In this document: in pieces, positions 8,355-16,689 of the stretch | Layout: every line of letters begins with the position of its first letter | How positions within the stretch are numbered: position 1 is the stretch's first letter | NCBI GenBank assembly: GCA_964442285.1 | Contig: CAYTZH010000006.1 | Location: 1 to 64,000 of the forward strand | Direction of reading: 5' to 3' | DNA length: 64,000 bases | DNA from: CAYTZH01 sp964442285 | GTDB taxonomy: Bacteria > Myxococcota_A > UBA9160 > JAFDET01 | The notes under the pieces: model-generated | What the model was told of the DNA's origin: nothing | The model's input: only the letters and a program-made list of their open reading frames with translations | Database searches by the model: none | Position numbers and translations under genes: made by a program

Positions 8355-9982
8355 AGCTCGCCCTCCGGCTCCCCCACGAGCACGAACGTGTCGGGCCCCC
8401 CCGCTCCGTCGGGCCGCACCCGGAGCGCGCCGGGCGCGCGCGCCTGACCCAGCCCGGCGGCACCCACCGGCGCCACCACCGCCAGCTGCGACCCCACGTC
8501 GAAGCGGTCCCGCGGGAGGGGGACCGATGGCGACCCCGAGAGGTCGACGTCCACCGCGGTCACGGTGCCGTCGCAGAAGTCGGACACGAGCAGGCGTTCC
8601 CCGTCGGCGTCGAAGCCGGTGCCCGGCGTGAAGCCCGCGCAGGTGACCGCCGGGGCGCCGTCGGGGCGCGCCGGAAGCTCCAGCGCCTCGCCCTCGAAGA
8701 AGATCCGCGCGTCGGTGTTGCCCACCCGCGCGTCGCTGCCGTCGAGGACCACCGGCGGCACGGCCATCGCTGCGGCGGGAATGGCGTCGAGCGCCTCCAG
8801 GTCCACGGCATACACGGAGCGCGAGACCGCGCTGCCGGTGACGGCCACCCGGCCGCTCGGGTCGATGGCCAGACGATCGAAGGAGAGACCCACCCGACCC
8901 AGGGGAATCGTCGCCACGAGCTGCAGGGCCGTGGCATCGATCACCTCGATGGCGGCGTCGGAGTCGGCCAGTCCCCCCGACTCGATCTCGGGCGTCCCCG
9001 GGTCGTCCTGGATCAGCTGCAGCGCCCCGCTAGAGGTCACCAGCACGAAGGGCCGGCCCGGGTTGGCGGGCGTCGCGAAGGCCGTGACGTGGGTGGGGTT
9101 GAAGAACTCGGTGAAGATGACCGGCACGCCCGGATCGACGGTGGCCGTGGGGCCGGCGGGATCGAAGTCGAACACCAGCACGCTGCCCGGCAGGAACTGG
9201 GTGTTCAGGGTTCCCGCGCCGCTCCCGAGGTTGGAGGTGGAGACGAACAGGTGCCCTCCGGCGACCGCGGCGCCGGAGGTGAAGCTCGAGAAGTAGCGGG
9301 CGGACCCGCTGCAGCCCGGCGGTACCGGGGGGCCCGACGGGATCGGATCCCCGAAGGAGTCGGTGCGACCCGCGGGCGGCAGCAGACACACCTTCGTGGA
9401 GGCGGCGGTCCGGCCTTCCGGCGCCACCGGCGCGTACGGATAGAGCGCGGCGTCGACGGGCGCGGGCACCCCGACCTCCCCCTCGACGAGTGTGCCGTCC
9501 TCGGGGTCGACGAAGATCACCTCATCGAGCCCACTCGCCGTCAGCAGCGCGAGCTCGTCACTGATCGCCAGGACGCCGTCGATCACGGGAACCAGCGGGA
9601 GCAGCGGGAACGCGACGCTGTCGTCGTCCACGCCGTCGCCGTCGCTGTCGGCCGGGATCGGCGGCACCGGGCTCGGCGTGAGCAGCGCCGCGGGCGCGGC
9701 GTCCGCGTCGTAACGGAGCAGCGCCCCGGGCTGACCGTTGGCCACCAGCAGCCGATCGGGCTCCCCGGGGACGAAGTCCAGGCCCGGCGGGAAGCGGCCG
9801 GGCAGCGGCGTGCAGAAGACCGCCACGCCGCCGCCGCCGCCGTCGTCGTCCCGGTCGCGCCGACGCTCGTCGCTGTCGCGGTCGAGGACGGGCGGCGAGC
9901 CGCCGCTCCCGCTTCCGCCACCGCAGGAGCCGCCGACGAGCAGCGGCAGCAGGAGCAGCAGGCACGGCGCGAGCCGGGTCAC
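8327..9982 (-). CDS. Beta-propeller-like lipoprotein of cobalamin locus (BtuG-like role proposed)
   Basis: 551 residues from GTG 9982, overlapping the receptor stop codon (GTGA); an upstream in-frame extension is shadow of the receptor gene. The signal peptide ends in a lipobox (LLVGGSC), followed by a Gly/Ser and Asp/Arg-rich linker. The mature protein has recurring strands typical of YncE/NHL-like propellers: GLDFVPGEPDRLLVANGQPG, GVLAISDELALLTASG, AIEVIDATALQLVATIPLG, FDRLAIDPSGRVAVTGS, GFDADGERLLVSDFCDGTVTAVDVD. In Bacteroides, BtuG is a surface propeller lipoprotein that binds B12 tightly on top of BtuB; equal topology and gene context make the same role plausible here. This is inference, not a sequence match I could test. 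Confidence 0.78.
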   Translation of the reverse strand: MTRLAPCLLLLLPLLVGGSCGGGSGSGGSPPVLDRDSDERRRDRDDDGGGGGVAVFCTPLPGRFPPGLDFVPGEPDRLLVANGQPGALLRYDADAAPAALLTPSPVPPIPADSDGDGVDDDSVAFPLLPLVPVIDGVLAISDELALLTASGLDEVIFVDPEDGTLVEGEVGVPAPVDAALYPYAPVAPEGRTAASTKVCLLPPAGRTDSFGDPIPSGPPVPPGCSGSARYFSSFTSGAAVAGGHLFVSTSNLGSGAGTLNTQFLPGSVLVFDFDPAGPTATVDPGVPVIFTEFFNPTHVTAFATPANPGRPFVLVTSSGALQLIQDDPGTPEIESGGLADSDAAIEVIDATALQLVATIPLGRVGLSFDRLAIDPSGRVAVTGSAVSRSVYAVDLEALDAIPAAAMAVPPVVLDGSDARVGNTDARIFFEGEALELPARPDGAPAVTCAGFTPGTGFDADGERLLVSDFCDGTVTAVDVDLSGSPSVPLPRDRFDVGSQLAVVAPVGAAGLGQARAPGALRVRPDGAGGPDTFVLVGEPEGELCSFRSADL

Positions 9983-12024
9983 CAGCCCACCTCCCCGCTC
10001 ACGTAGAGCACCCGGCCCGGCTGGGGAAAGAAGAGGGCGTCGCGGACGGCCTGGTCCGTGAGGTTGCGCCCGCCGACCGTCACCCGGAGATCGTCCAGGG
10101 GCAGCCGGTCCCGCACGAAGCCCAGTCGCGCGAGGTTCACCGACAGGCTCGCGTCGAAGGTCAGGCGGTCGCTGATGAAGCTCGCCCCGGTATCGGTGAC
10201 GGGAATGTCGTCGGTGAACTGCGCCTCGCCCACGAGCTGGAAGAGGCCCGAGGCCGGTCCGATCTCGAGGCGGCCCGCGGTCTCGCGCCCGGCGCGCCCG
10301 GGGAGCGGGGCTCCGTTGGCTGCGAGCTCCGTCTCCAGCTCCGTGTGGTTCACGGCGACGCCGACCCAGTCGAAGAGCCGGAAGGCCAGGGACGCCTCCA
10401 CCCCCCAGGCCGTCGCGGGGCCGGTGTTCACGGGCGCCACCGTGTTCGGGCTGATCAGCAGGAAGACGATCGAGTTCTCGATGTCGTTGTAGAAGCCGGC
10501 GACCTCGAAGCGCAGGTCCGTGACGAAGCCGAGCTTCTCCACCGCCACCTCGAGACCGACGTCCGCGTTGCGGGCCTCCTCGGGCAGCAGCCCCGGATTG
10601 CCGCGGATGAAGCCCTTGTCCGGAAAGAAGAGCTCGTCGAAGTTGGGCGCCCGGTAGGACTCCTCCCAGTTGCCCTTGATGCGGAGCCAGCGCAGCGGCT
10701 CGAGGACGACGCCGACCCGCGGCAGCCACTCCAGGCGCAGGCCGTCGGTGTCGTCCAGGCGCAGCGCCGGAACCACGCGGACCCGCCGCTCGAAGAGCGC
10801 CAGCTCGTGCTGGTAGAAGATGCCGAGCGTGTTGCGCTCGGTGTCGTCGAACTCGTCCGAGAGCAGCCGGTCCTGGCGCCAGTCGACGGCCAGCAGCATC
10901 CGGTGGTCGATGCCGGCCAGCCGGCCGCCGCCTTCGAGCGCGGCGCGCCCCCCGAGCGCCTGGTTGCGGTTGGTGGTGTCGATGGGATCCATCACGCCCC
11001 CCGGCCGGGGATCCGGATCGGTGAAGCGCACGTCCTCGAGGCGGTGGTAGACCTGCAGCCGCAGGTCCGCCGGCCCCAGGTCCGCCACGTCGGCGGAGAG
11101 CTGCGCCAGGTGCCGGAAGAGCCGCTCGTGGGCATTGGGACGCTGGCCGCCCAGGGTGCCCGGGTCCGTGTCCAGCCCGGGCCGGCCGCGGCTGGTGCGG
11201 AAGAGGTCGTTGATGAGCTCGACGCGGACCCGCTCGCCCAGGTCCGCGCCGAGCTTGAGCAGACCCGCGTGGCTCACGGCCTGGTTGTTGATCCGCCGCA
11301 GGCTCGGCGGATCGAAGGGGATCTCGGCTCCGCCGAAGCGCACGATCGGGCGCTGGAACTCGTAGTCGCCGAGGGTGGTGAAGCCGCGATAGCCCAGGGC
11401 GTACTCGAGGGGCCCCAGGCTTCCGCCGTGGAAGAGCGAGCCCTCGCCGGTGCCGAACGACTCGGCGGCGCCGGCCAGCCGGGTGCGCGGATCGCCGGCG
11501 CGACGGGTGATGACGTTGATGACGCCCCCGATGGCGTCGCTGCCGACCTGGGCCGAGCCGCCGCCGCGGCTGATCTCCACCCGCTCCACCAGGTCGACCG
11601 GGATGGTGGAGAGGTCCACCGCGCCGGACTGCGCGGAGTTGAGCCGCACCCCGTCCAGCAGGATCACGACCTGGGACGAGGTGGAGCCGCGGATCGAGAC
11701 CTCGGAGCGCTGTCCGGGCCCGCCGAGCCGGCGCACCTGAACACCCACGCTCCGCCCGACCAGGTCGGCCAGGTCCTTCTGCTCGCCCCGGAACGCCTCG
11801 GGCTCGATCACCGTGGTGAACGAGGTCGGATCCTCGCGGACCCGGCCCGGGCGCACGGCCTCGGTCACCACCGGCTCGACCTCACGGGTCACCTCGGGCG
11901 GCGACGCATCGGGCGGAGCCGGCGGATCGTCGCCTCGCGCGGCCGGAACGCCGGCCGCGACGGCGAGCAGCGCAGCGCCGAGACGGGGCCCGGCGCGGCC
12001 GGGCCCCGTCCGTCGTCTTCTCAT
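9979..12024 (-). CDS. TonB-dependent outer-membrane receptor, BtuB-like (cobalamin)
   Basis: 681 residues. Signal peptide ~1-31 (GAALLAVAAGVPAARG). A candidate TonB box lies near EVEPVVTEAV. The plug domain spans about 60-170 with DLADLVGRSVGVQVRRLGGPGQRSEVSIRG, VVILLDGVRLNSAQSG and VERVEISRGGGSAQVGSDAIGGVINVITR, which closely follow the BtuB plug pattern. The remaining ~500 residues are a 22-strand-type barrel, with YRAPNFDELFFPDKGFIRGNPGLLPEEARNADVGLE (a receptor hallmark) and a final aromatic Trp. It imports a large substrate across the outer membrane using TonB energy. The upstream cobalamin riboswitch points to B12 or a related corrinoid. ATG overlaps the upstream stop (ATGA). Confidence 0.92.
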   Translation of the reverse strand: MRRRRTGPGRAGPRLGAALLAVAAGVPAARGDDPPAPPDASPPEVTREVEPVVTEAVRPGRVREDPTSFTTVIEPEAFRGEQKDLADLVGRSVGVQVRRLGGPGQRSEVSIRGSTSSQVVILLDGVRLNSAQSGAVDLSTIPVDLVERVEISRGGGSAQVGSDAIGGVINVITRRAGDPRTRLAGAAESFGTGEGSLFHGGSLGPLEYALGYRGFTTLGDYEFQRPIVRFGGAEIPFDPPSLRRINNQAVSHAGLLKLGADLGERVRVELINDLFRTSRGRPGLDTDPGTLGGQRPNAHERLFRHLAQLSADVADLGPADLRLQVYHRLEDVRFTDPDPRPGGVMDPIDTTNRNQALGGRAALEGGGRLAGIDHRMLLAVDWRQDRLLSDEFDDTERNTLGIFYQHELALFERRVRVVPALRLDDTDGLRLEWLPRVGVVLEPLRWLRIKGNWEESYRAPNFDELFFPDKGFIRGNPGLLPEEARNADVGLEVAVEKLGFVTDLRFEVAGFYNDIENSIVFLLISPNTVAPVNTGPATAWGVEASLAFRLFDWVGVAVNHTELETELAANGAPLPGRAGRETAGRLEIGPASGLFQLVGEAQFTDDIPVTDTGASFISDRLTFDASLSVNLARLGFVRDRLPLDDLRVTVGGRNLTDQAVRDALFFPQPGRVLYVSGEVGW

Positions 12025-12869
12025 GCGCCCGGGCGCTTCCCGAGCGCGAGCGCGACCAGCCCCAGGGCCACCAGCAGGCTCGTGGCCGGCTCCGGGGTGA
12101 CGACGTTGTCCACGGCGAAGTAGAAGGGGGTGTTGGCCCCGAACGGCCCCACGTCACTCGTCTCGAGGCCGAAGCTCAGGGCGCTCACCACACCGAGCCC
12201 CGAGAGATCGACGTACTCCCAGGTGTCGAGGATGAAGTCCTGAGCGTTGTCCGCGAAGCGGAAGTCGGCCAGGGCCACCGTGACCGAGCCGGTGGCCTGG
12301 TCGCTGGCGTCGAGGCCGGTGATCGTGAGCTCGAAGAAGTCCGGATCGTCGCCGGTGGCCCCCCCGAACTGCTTCGCGAACGCGTCTCCGAAGCTCATGG
12401 AGAGGAATGGGTAGGCCACGTTGGTGACGTGGGTCCCCACCACCGGGGTCGGGCTCGCAAAGGTGATGCGCGGGATGAAGGGTGTGAACGAGTCGACGAA
12501 GCCCACGCCGTAGGCCTCGCCGGGCACGGCGTTGCCCGTGAGCGGGTCGGCCCCACCGCCGGGCTGCGCGGTGTACTGCCGGGCCAGGAACAGCGCAGGA
12601 TCGCCGGTCGGTCCGCCCGGCCGACTGGGATCCGTCTGGTTGGAGACGCTCCAGCCGGCCCAGAAGTCCCCGAACTGGCTGGTCGAGAAGGTGTTGTTGA
12701 AGCCCGCCCCCCCGCTCGTGAAGCCGAAGGAGTCGTTGAGGAAGCCCTCGGGTGCCAGGCCGCCGCCGACGTCTTCGAAGTCGACGACGCTGACGGCCTC
12801 GGCGGCCGGAGCCAGGGCCAGGGGTGTGATCAGGAGCAGCACTGCGAGAACACGAAGCCGGAACGACAT
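12021..12869 (-). CDS. DUF4465 protein with PEP-CTERM sorting tail
   Basis: 282 residues from ATG 12869 with a strong GGGAGG site six bases upstream. Signal peptide 1-25 (LRVLAVLLLITPLALAPAAEA). The body shows the DUF4465 pattern: VVDFEDVG, SGGAGFNNTF, SVSNQTDP, YGVGFVDSF, VTNVAYPFLSMSFGDAFAKQFGG, DPDFFELTITG, ADFRFADNAQDFILDTWEYVDLSGLG, FYFAVDNV. The end is VTPEPATSLLVALGLVALALG then basic residues, a PEP-CTERM signal (PEP at 259-261) for exosortase processing and surface display. From memory, DUF4465 members in gut Bacteroidetes are surface B12 binders (BtuH). It is the first gene after the cobalamin riboswitch, which fits B12 capture at the cell surface. Confidence 0.88.
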   Translation of the reverse strand: MSFRLRVLAVLLLITPLALAPAAEAVSVVDFEDVGGGLAPEGFLNDSFGFTSGGAGFNNTFSTSQFGDFWAGWSVSNQTDPSRPGGPTGDPALFLARQYTAQPGGGADPLTGNAVPGEAYGVGFVDSFTPFIPRITFASPTPVVGTHVTNVAYPFLSMSFGDAFAKQFGGATGDDPDFFELTITGLDASDQATGSVTVALADFRFADNAQDFILDTWEYVDLSGLGVVSALSFGLETSDVGPFGANTPFYFAVDNVVTPEPATSLLVALGLVALALGKRPGA

Positions 12870-13045
12870 CAAGATCCCTCCCGCGCGCCGACACCGGGCG
12901 CGCTCGTTCGAGTGCGCGGAAGCGATCCGTTCGCCGCCGCGGACGCGACGGCACGCGGTCGTTCTGCTCGGAGTGCGATAGAGGGATGGAGACGCAGCCG
13001 CGCCGCCTTCCCCTCTCGGACCCGGAGAGGAGAAACGCCCGCTGG

Positions 13046-13275
13046 AAGGCCGGTCTTCTGGCTCCCGGATCCACCGGCCGCCGAGCCTTCCCAGCCCCGC
13101 CGAGCCGCTCTGGGCGACTGCGTTGGGACCAGTGGCAACGTTCGACGACCGTCCCCGGTCACAGCGACGGGCTCGCGCCGGAATCTCACCGGCTTCCCGC
13201 GGTCCAGAGGGGGGCGGCGCCTTCCCAGTGCGCGCAGGAGCGCGCGCCACACCGACCCCGTTTCCGGACCGCCTC
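13046..13275 (-). promoter_or_regulatory. Class I cobalamin riboswitch
   Basis: Reading the minus strand, the hallmark blocks occur in order: GGGAAGCCGGTGAGATTCC with GCCCGTCGCTGTGA (13153-13200), GCCACTGG (13129-13136), GGGAAGGC (around 13090), and the B12 box AGCCAGAAGACCGGCC (13048-13063). The 5' boundary is set near GGCGGTC (13267-13273), which can pair with the end of the B12 box as P1. It lies within a ~475-nt leader between the promoter and the DUF4465 start at 12869. The 12870-13045 stretch holds a short hairpin (CCTCTC/GAGAGG, 13012-13030) but no clear T-tract, so the control mode (attenuation or translation) is not settled. Bound adenosyl- or methylcobalamin should repress the operon. 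Confidence 0.93.
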
Positions 13276-13350
13276 CGCGAAGGCCTCGGGACGACGCATG
13301 CGTCGGCCCGGCGACCCCGGAGGACACCTTCCACCGTCTTGTCGGGCTTC

Positions 13351-13380
13351 TTTGTAACCCCACCCCGAGACCCGCGTCAA
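13351..13380 (-). promoter_or_regulatory. Sigma70-like promoter of the cobalamin operon
   Basis: On the minus strand TTGACG (13380-13375) is followed after 18 bases by TACAAA (13356-13351); shifting by one gives TTACAA at 17 bases. Transcription would begin near 13343, about 70 bases before the riboswitch core and just after the end of the dienelactone hydrolase gene. The remaining bases of the 536-bp gene-free stretch (12870-13405) are the riboswitch leader and a GC-rich hairpin with no T-tract at 13385-13403. Confidence 0.55.
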
Positions 13381-13405
13381 CCGCCGGCCCCGGAGCCGCG
13401 CCGGG

Positions 13406-14143
13406 CTACGTCAGCGCGTCGGCGAAGAGCGCCTTGGTGCGTCCCCAGGCGTCGTCCCGGGACGGCGCGTCGAAGGAGTCGCGCTGGTCGCAGAAGAAGC
13501 CGTGGGAGGCCCCGTCGTAGACGACCACCTCGTTCTGCACGCCCCCGTCCGCCAGGGCCGAGCGGATGGTCTCCACCTGGTCCGGCGGGATGTACTCGTC
13601 CTGGCCGCCGAAGAAGCAGACGATCCGGCCCCGGATCCGCGGCGTACGCGAGACGGTGGAAGGAGCGCCGCCGGGACCGGCGTCGGCCGCGATGCCGCCG
13701 CCGTAGAAGCTCGCAGAGGCCACCACATCCGTCTCGCAGGCGGCCAGGTAGGTCATGTGGCCCCCGATGCAGAAGCCCATGCAGCCGATCTTGTCGCCGC
13801 GCACGTCGGGCCGGGCCCGCAGGAAGGCCAGTGCGGCGCGCACGTCGGCGAGCATCTGGTCCGCCTGCAGCGCGTTCAGGTGCTTGAAGCCCTCGGCGAA
13901 GCCCGCCTCGTCGTAGCCGAGCTCGAGCCCGGGCCCCGTGCGGTGGAAGTAGTCCGGGGCCAGCGCCACGTAGCCCTCCGCCGCCACCCGCTCGGTGACG
14001 TCGCGGATGTGGGCGTTGATGCCGAAGATCTCCATGAACACCAGCACGGCCGGATGCGGCCCACCGCTGTCGGGACGGGCCAGGAAGCCCCCCATCGTGG
14101 CTCCGTCCACGGGGATCGTGACGCGCTCGCTCGTCGTGGCCAT
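13406..14143 (-). CDS. Dienelactone hydrolase family protein
   Basis: 245 residues, normal for the family. The alpha/beta-hydrolase triad is visible: Cys125 in GCMGFCIGGH as nucleophile, Asp in CFFGGQDEYIP, and His in YDGASHGFFCDQRDSFD. Family blocks include PAVLVFMEIFGINAHIRDVTERVA and YVALAPDYFHRTGPG. Such enzymes open dienelactones in chlorocatechol breakdown, but many act on other lactones or esters, so the substrate is open. The next gene upstream on the same strand is another alpha/beta hydrolase, 31 bases away, suggesting joint transcription. No aromatic-degradation genes adjoin. Confidence 0.9.
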   Translation of the reverse strand: MATTSERVTIPVDGATMGGFLARPDSGGPHPAVLVFMEIFGINAHIRDVTERVAAEGYVALAPDYFHRTGPGLELGYDEAGFAEGFKHLNALQADQMLADVRAALAFLRARPDVRGDKIGCMGFCIGGHMTYLAACETDVVASASFYGGGIAADAGPGGAPSTVSRTPRIRGRIVCFFGGQDEYIPPDQVETIRSALADGGVQNEVVVYDGASHGFFCDQRDSFDAPSRDDAWGRTKALFADALT

Positions 14144-14174
14144 GGGTCCTCCTTCCGCAAGGGGGTTCGCGTGA

Positions 14175-15026
14175 CTAGGTCGTTCCGCGCACCCGCTCCA
14201 GGTGCGCGCGGATCTCGCCGATCCAGGCCTCCGGCGTCTCGAGCTGGGGCTGGTGGGCGGCGCCCTCGAAGGTGACGCGCCGCGCGTCGGGCAGGGCCGC
14301 CTCGAGCTCGTCGGCGGGCGCGAGGAACGGCTGGTCCTCGGCCCCGACCATCACGAGCGCGGGCGCCCGGATCTTCCGGACCTCGCCGCCGAGGGGCTCC
14401 TGATCGAGGATCGCCCGGGCGAAGCCCGCATAGGCCTCGGAATCCATGGCCCGGAAGCGCTCCACGTGCCGACCCCAGTACGCCTCCCGGCCGAGGCGCT
14501 CCTCCAGGGCGCGGTCGGCCGCCGGGCGCGCCGGGTCCTGCTCGATGCGGGCCTGGACCAGCAGCTGCAGCTTCTCCATCCCCACCTCCCGAGCCACGCG
14601 GATGGCGGCGTCGAGGGCGTCGCGGGGAATCTCGTCGGGAATCCGCGCGGCGGTGTCCATGCACACCAGCGAGGCCACGCGCTCCGGATGGGCGAGCGCA
14701 AAGCGCAGCGCCACCATACCACCCATGGAGTGGCCCAGCAGGTCGCAGCGCTCCACGTCCAGGGCGTCGAGGAGCCCGCGCAGGTCCGCGACCACGTGGT
14801 CGAAGGTGTAGGCGGTCGCGTCTCCGAGGTTGCCGGAGCCGCCGTGGCCGCGGAGGTCCGGCACCAGCGTCCGCCCGAAATCCGAGAGGGCCGCCCGGTG
14901 GTCGGCGAAGTCCTGGCGCTGGCCCGTGAAGCCGTGCACGAGGAGGAACGGCCGACCGGGCGCGTCGGCCCTCCAGTCCTCGTAGACCAGCTCGACGCCA
15001 TCGACGTGGACGTTGCGGAGACTCAC
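14175..15026 (-). CDS. Alpha/beta hydrolase
   Basis: 283 residues from GTG. It shows FLLVHGFTGQRQDF (oxyanion region), LVPDLRGHGGSG, the nucleophile elbow GHSMGGMVAL, an acid in MVGAEDQPFLAP, and the catalytic His in FEGAAHQPQLETPEAW. A cap region (about 135-215) is helical. This is the lipase/esterase/lactonase-like group close to 3-oxoadipate enol-lactonase and haloperoxidase-type proteins, and the substrate cannot be read from sequence. It lies 16 bases after the miaE stop and 31 bases before the dienelactone hydrolase start, all on the minus strand, so the three may share a transcript. Confidence 0.88.
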   Translation of the reverse strand: MSLRNVHVDGVELVYEDWRADAPGRPFLLVHGFTGQRQDFADHRAALSDFGRTLVPDLRGHGGSGNLGDATAYTFDHVVADLRGLLDALDVERCDLLGHSMGGMVALRFALAHPERVASLVCMDTAARIPDEIPRDALDAAIRVAREVGMEKLQLLVQARIEQDPARPAADRALEERLGREAYWGRHVERFRAMDSEAYAGFARAILDQEPLGGEVRKIRAPALVMVGAEDQPFLAPADELEAALPDARRVTFEGAAHQPQLETPEAWIGEIRAHLERVRGTT

Positions 15027-15042
15027 GGCGCGGGAGCTTGCT

Positions 15043-15615
15043 TCAAGTGTGGAGGCGCGGCCAGGGGGGCGAGTCGGCCAGGATCCGGGCCTCGGCCTCC
15101 GCGAGCGCGTCGAGCCGGCCCGCGACCGCGTCCGGGTCCGCCACCTGGCGGGCCAGCTCCAAGTAGAGCCCGTGGTGGCGCGCCTCCGAGGCCACCAGAT
15201 CGCGGTAGAGGGCCCCCAGCGGCTCGTCCAGGGCCGCGCCCAGGAGCTGGAAGCGCTCGCAGCTACGGGCCTCGATCAGGGCGGAGACGAGCAGCGTGTC
15301 GAGCAGGCGCTCCGGCTCGGTGGGACGCACCAGCGCGTGCAGGCTGCCGGCGTAGGGGCTGGGCCGCTGGGCGCGGAAGGCCTGGCCCCGCGCGGACAGC
15401 GCCGCGAGCAGCTGCTCGAAGTGGCCGAGCTCCTCGCGGGCGAGCGCCGCCAGGGGCGCCAGCAGGCCGGGCTTGTCGGGATACCGGAACAGCATGCCGA
15501 CCGCGGCGGCCGCCGCCTTCTTCTCCGCGTGGGCGTGGTCGAGCAGCACCTCGTCGATCCCGGCGATCGCCCGCTCGAGCCAGCCCGGCTGGGTCTCCTC
15601 GGCCAGATGGAGCAC
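15043..15615 (-). CDS. miaE: tRNA-(ms2io6A)-hydroxylase
   Basis: 190 residues from a GTG start. The ferritin-like diiron pattern is present: Glu/His pairs in LLDHAHAEKKAAAAAVGML, EELGHFEQLLAAL, LIEARSCERFQLLG and SEARHHGLYLELA. YAGSLHALVRPTEPERLLDTLLV is a typical MiaE block. MiaE uses oxygen to hydroxylate the isopentenyl side chain of ms2i6A at position 37 of tRNAs that read UNN codons. It implies that MiaA and MiaB are encoded elsewhere and that the cell lives with oxygen. First gene of a minus-strand run with two hydrolases, divergent from the aldo/keto reductase gene. Confidence 0.93.
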   Translation of the reverse strand: MLHLAEETQPGWLERAIAGIDEVLLDHAHAEKKAAAAAVGMLFRYPDKPGLLAPLAALAREELGHFEQLLAALSARGQAFRAQRPSPYAGSLHALVRPTEPERLLDTLLVSALIEARSCERFQLLGAALDEPLGALYRDLVASEARHHGLYLELARQVADPDAVAGRLDALAEAEARILADSPPWPRLHT

Positions 15616-15695
15616 GGTCGGACCTTAGCCCAGGGGTGCGACCCGAACGCGGCGTCCGCTCGCCTCGGGCCCCGCCGCCCTGCTAGGGTCGGCGC

Positions 15696-16643
15696 GTGGA
15701 GTATCGACGACTCGGGAGCAGCGGTCTGCGGGTCAGCGAGGTGTCCCTGGGCTCCTGGCTCACCTTCGGCGGGAGCGTCGACGTGGCCCGCACCCGCGAG
15801 GTGGTGCACGCGGCCTTCGACGCCGGCATCAACCTCTTCGACACCGCAGACGTCTACGCCCGGGGCCGCGGCGAGGACGCCCTGGGGCAGGCCCTCGCGG
15901 ACCTGCCCCGCCCCCACGTGGTCGTCGCGACCAAGGCCTTCTTCCCCATGTCCGAGCGGCCCAACGACCGAGGGCTCTCCCGCAAGCACCTGTTCGAGAG
16001 CGTCGAAGCCTCCCTGCGCCGGCTGCGCACCGACTACATCGACGTGCATCAGTGCCATCGCCCCGATCCCGACACCCCGATCGAGGAGACGGTGTGCGCC
16101 TACGAGGACCTGATCCGGCAGGGCAAGGTGCTCTATTGGGGCGTCTCCGAGTGGACCGGCGAGCAGGTCGTCGACGCCTGCCGCGTGGCCGACCGCCGCA
16201 ACGCCTATCGACCGGTGTCGAACCAGCCCGTCTACAACCTGGCGCGCCGCTACGTCGAGCGCGAGGTGCTGCCGGTCTGCGACCGCGAGGGGCTCGGCCA
16301 GATCGTGTTCAGCCCCCTCGGCCAGGGCGTCCTCACCGGCAAGTACTCCGGCGGAACCATCCCCCGCGACAGCCGCGCCAGCGATCCCCACAGCAACATG
16401 TTCATGGAGCGCTACCTGGAGGACGGCGTGCTGGAGCGCGTCGACCGCATGCGCCCCCTGGCCGACGCCCTCGGCGTCTCCCTGGCGCAGCTCGCCCTGG
16501 CCTGGTGCCTGCGGCAGCCGGGCGTCTCGAGCGTCATCGTCGGGGCCACGCGGGCCGAGCAGGTGGCGGAGAACGCCAAGGCCTCGGGCGTGGCGCTCCC
16601 GGCCGAGACGGCGGCGGCCCTCGACGACCTCTTCCCCGCCTGA
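15696..16643 (+). CDS. Aldo/keto reductase, Kv-beta-like
   Basis: 315 residues from GTG 15696. The AKR fold is clear: MEYRRLGSSGLRVSEVSLGSW, FDAGINLFDTADVYARGRGEDALG (Asp and Tyr of the catalytic tetrad), VVATKAFF (Lys), DYIDVHQCHRPDPDTPIEET (His), WGVSEWTGEQ, VSNQPVYNLARRYVE, FSPLGQGVLTGKY, and SVIVGATRAEQVAEN for the NADPH phosphate. The length and these motifs match bacterial voltage-gated potassium channel beta-subunit-like reductases. It reduces aldehydes or ketones with NADPH; substrate unknown. It starts a plus-strand cluster with an isomerase, a second reductase and a VOC protein. Confidence 0.92.
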   Translation: MEYRRLGSSGLRVSEVSLGSWLTFGGSVDVARTREVVHAAFDAGINLFDTADVYARGRGEDALGQALADLPRPHVVVATKAFFPMSERPNDRGLSRKHLFESVEASLRRLRTDYIDVHQCHRPDPDTPIEETVCAYEDLIRQGKVLYWGVSEWTGEQVVDACRVADRRNAYRPVSNQPVYNLARRYVEREVLPVCDREGLGQIVFSPLGQGVLTGKYSGGTIPRDSRASDPHSNMFMERYLEDGVLERVDRMRPLADALGVSLAQLALAWCLRQPGVSSVIVGATRAEQVAENAKASGVALPAETAAALDDLFPA

Positions 16644-16689
16644 CCGGACCTCGCCCGACGCCGGGTCGCGCTTCGACTATGCTCGGCCC

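Noticed and set aside
13385..13403. GC-rich hairpin after the dienelactone hydrolase gene as a terminator
   Set aside because: No T-tract follows and it overlaps the region of the next promoter, so the call would be speculative.
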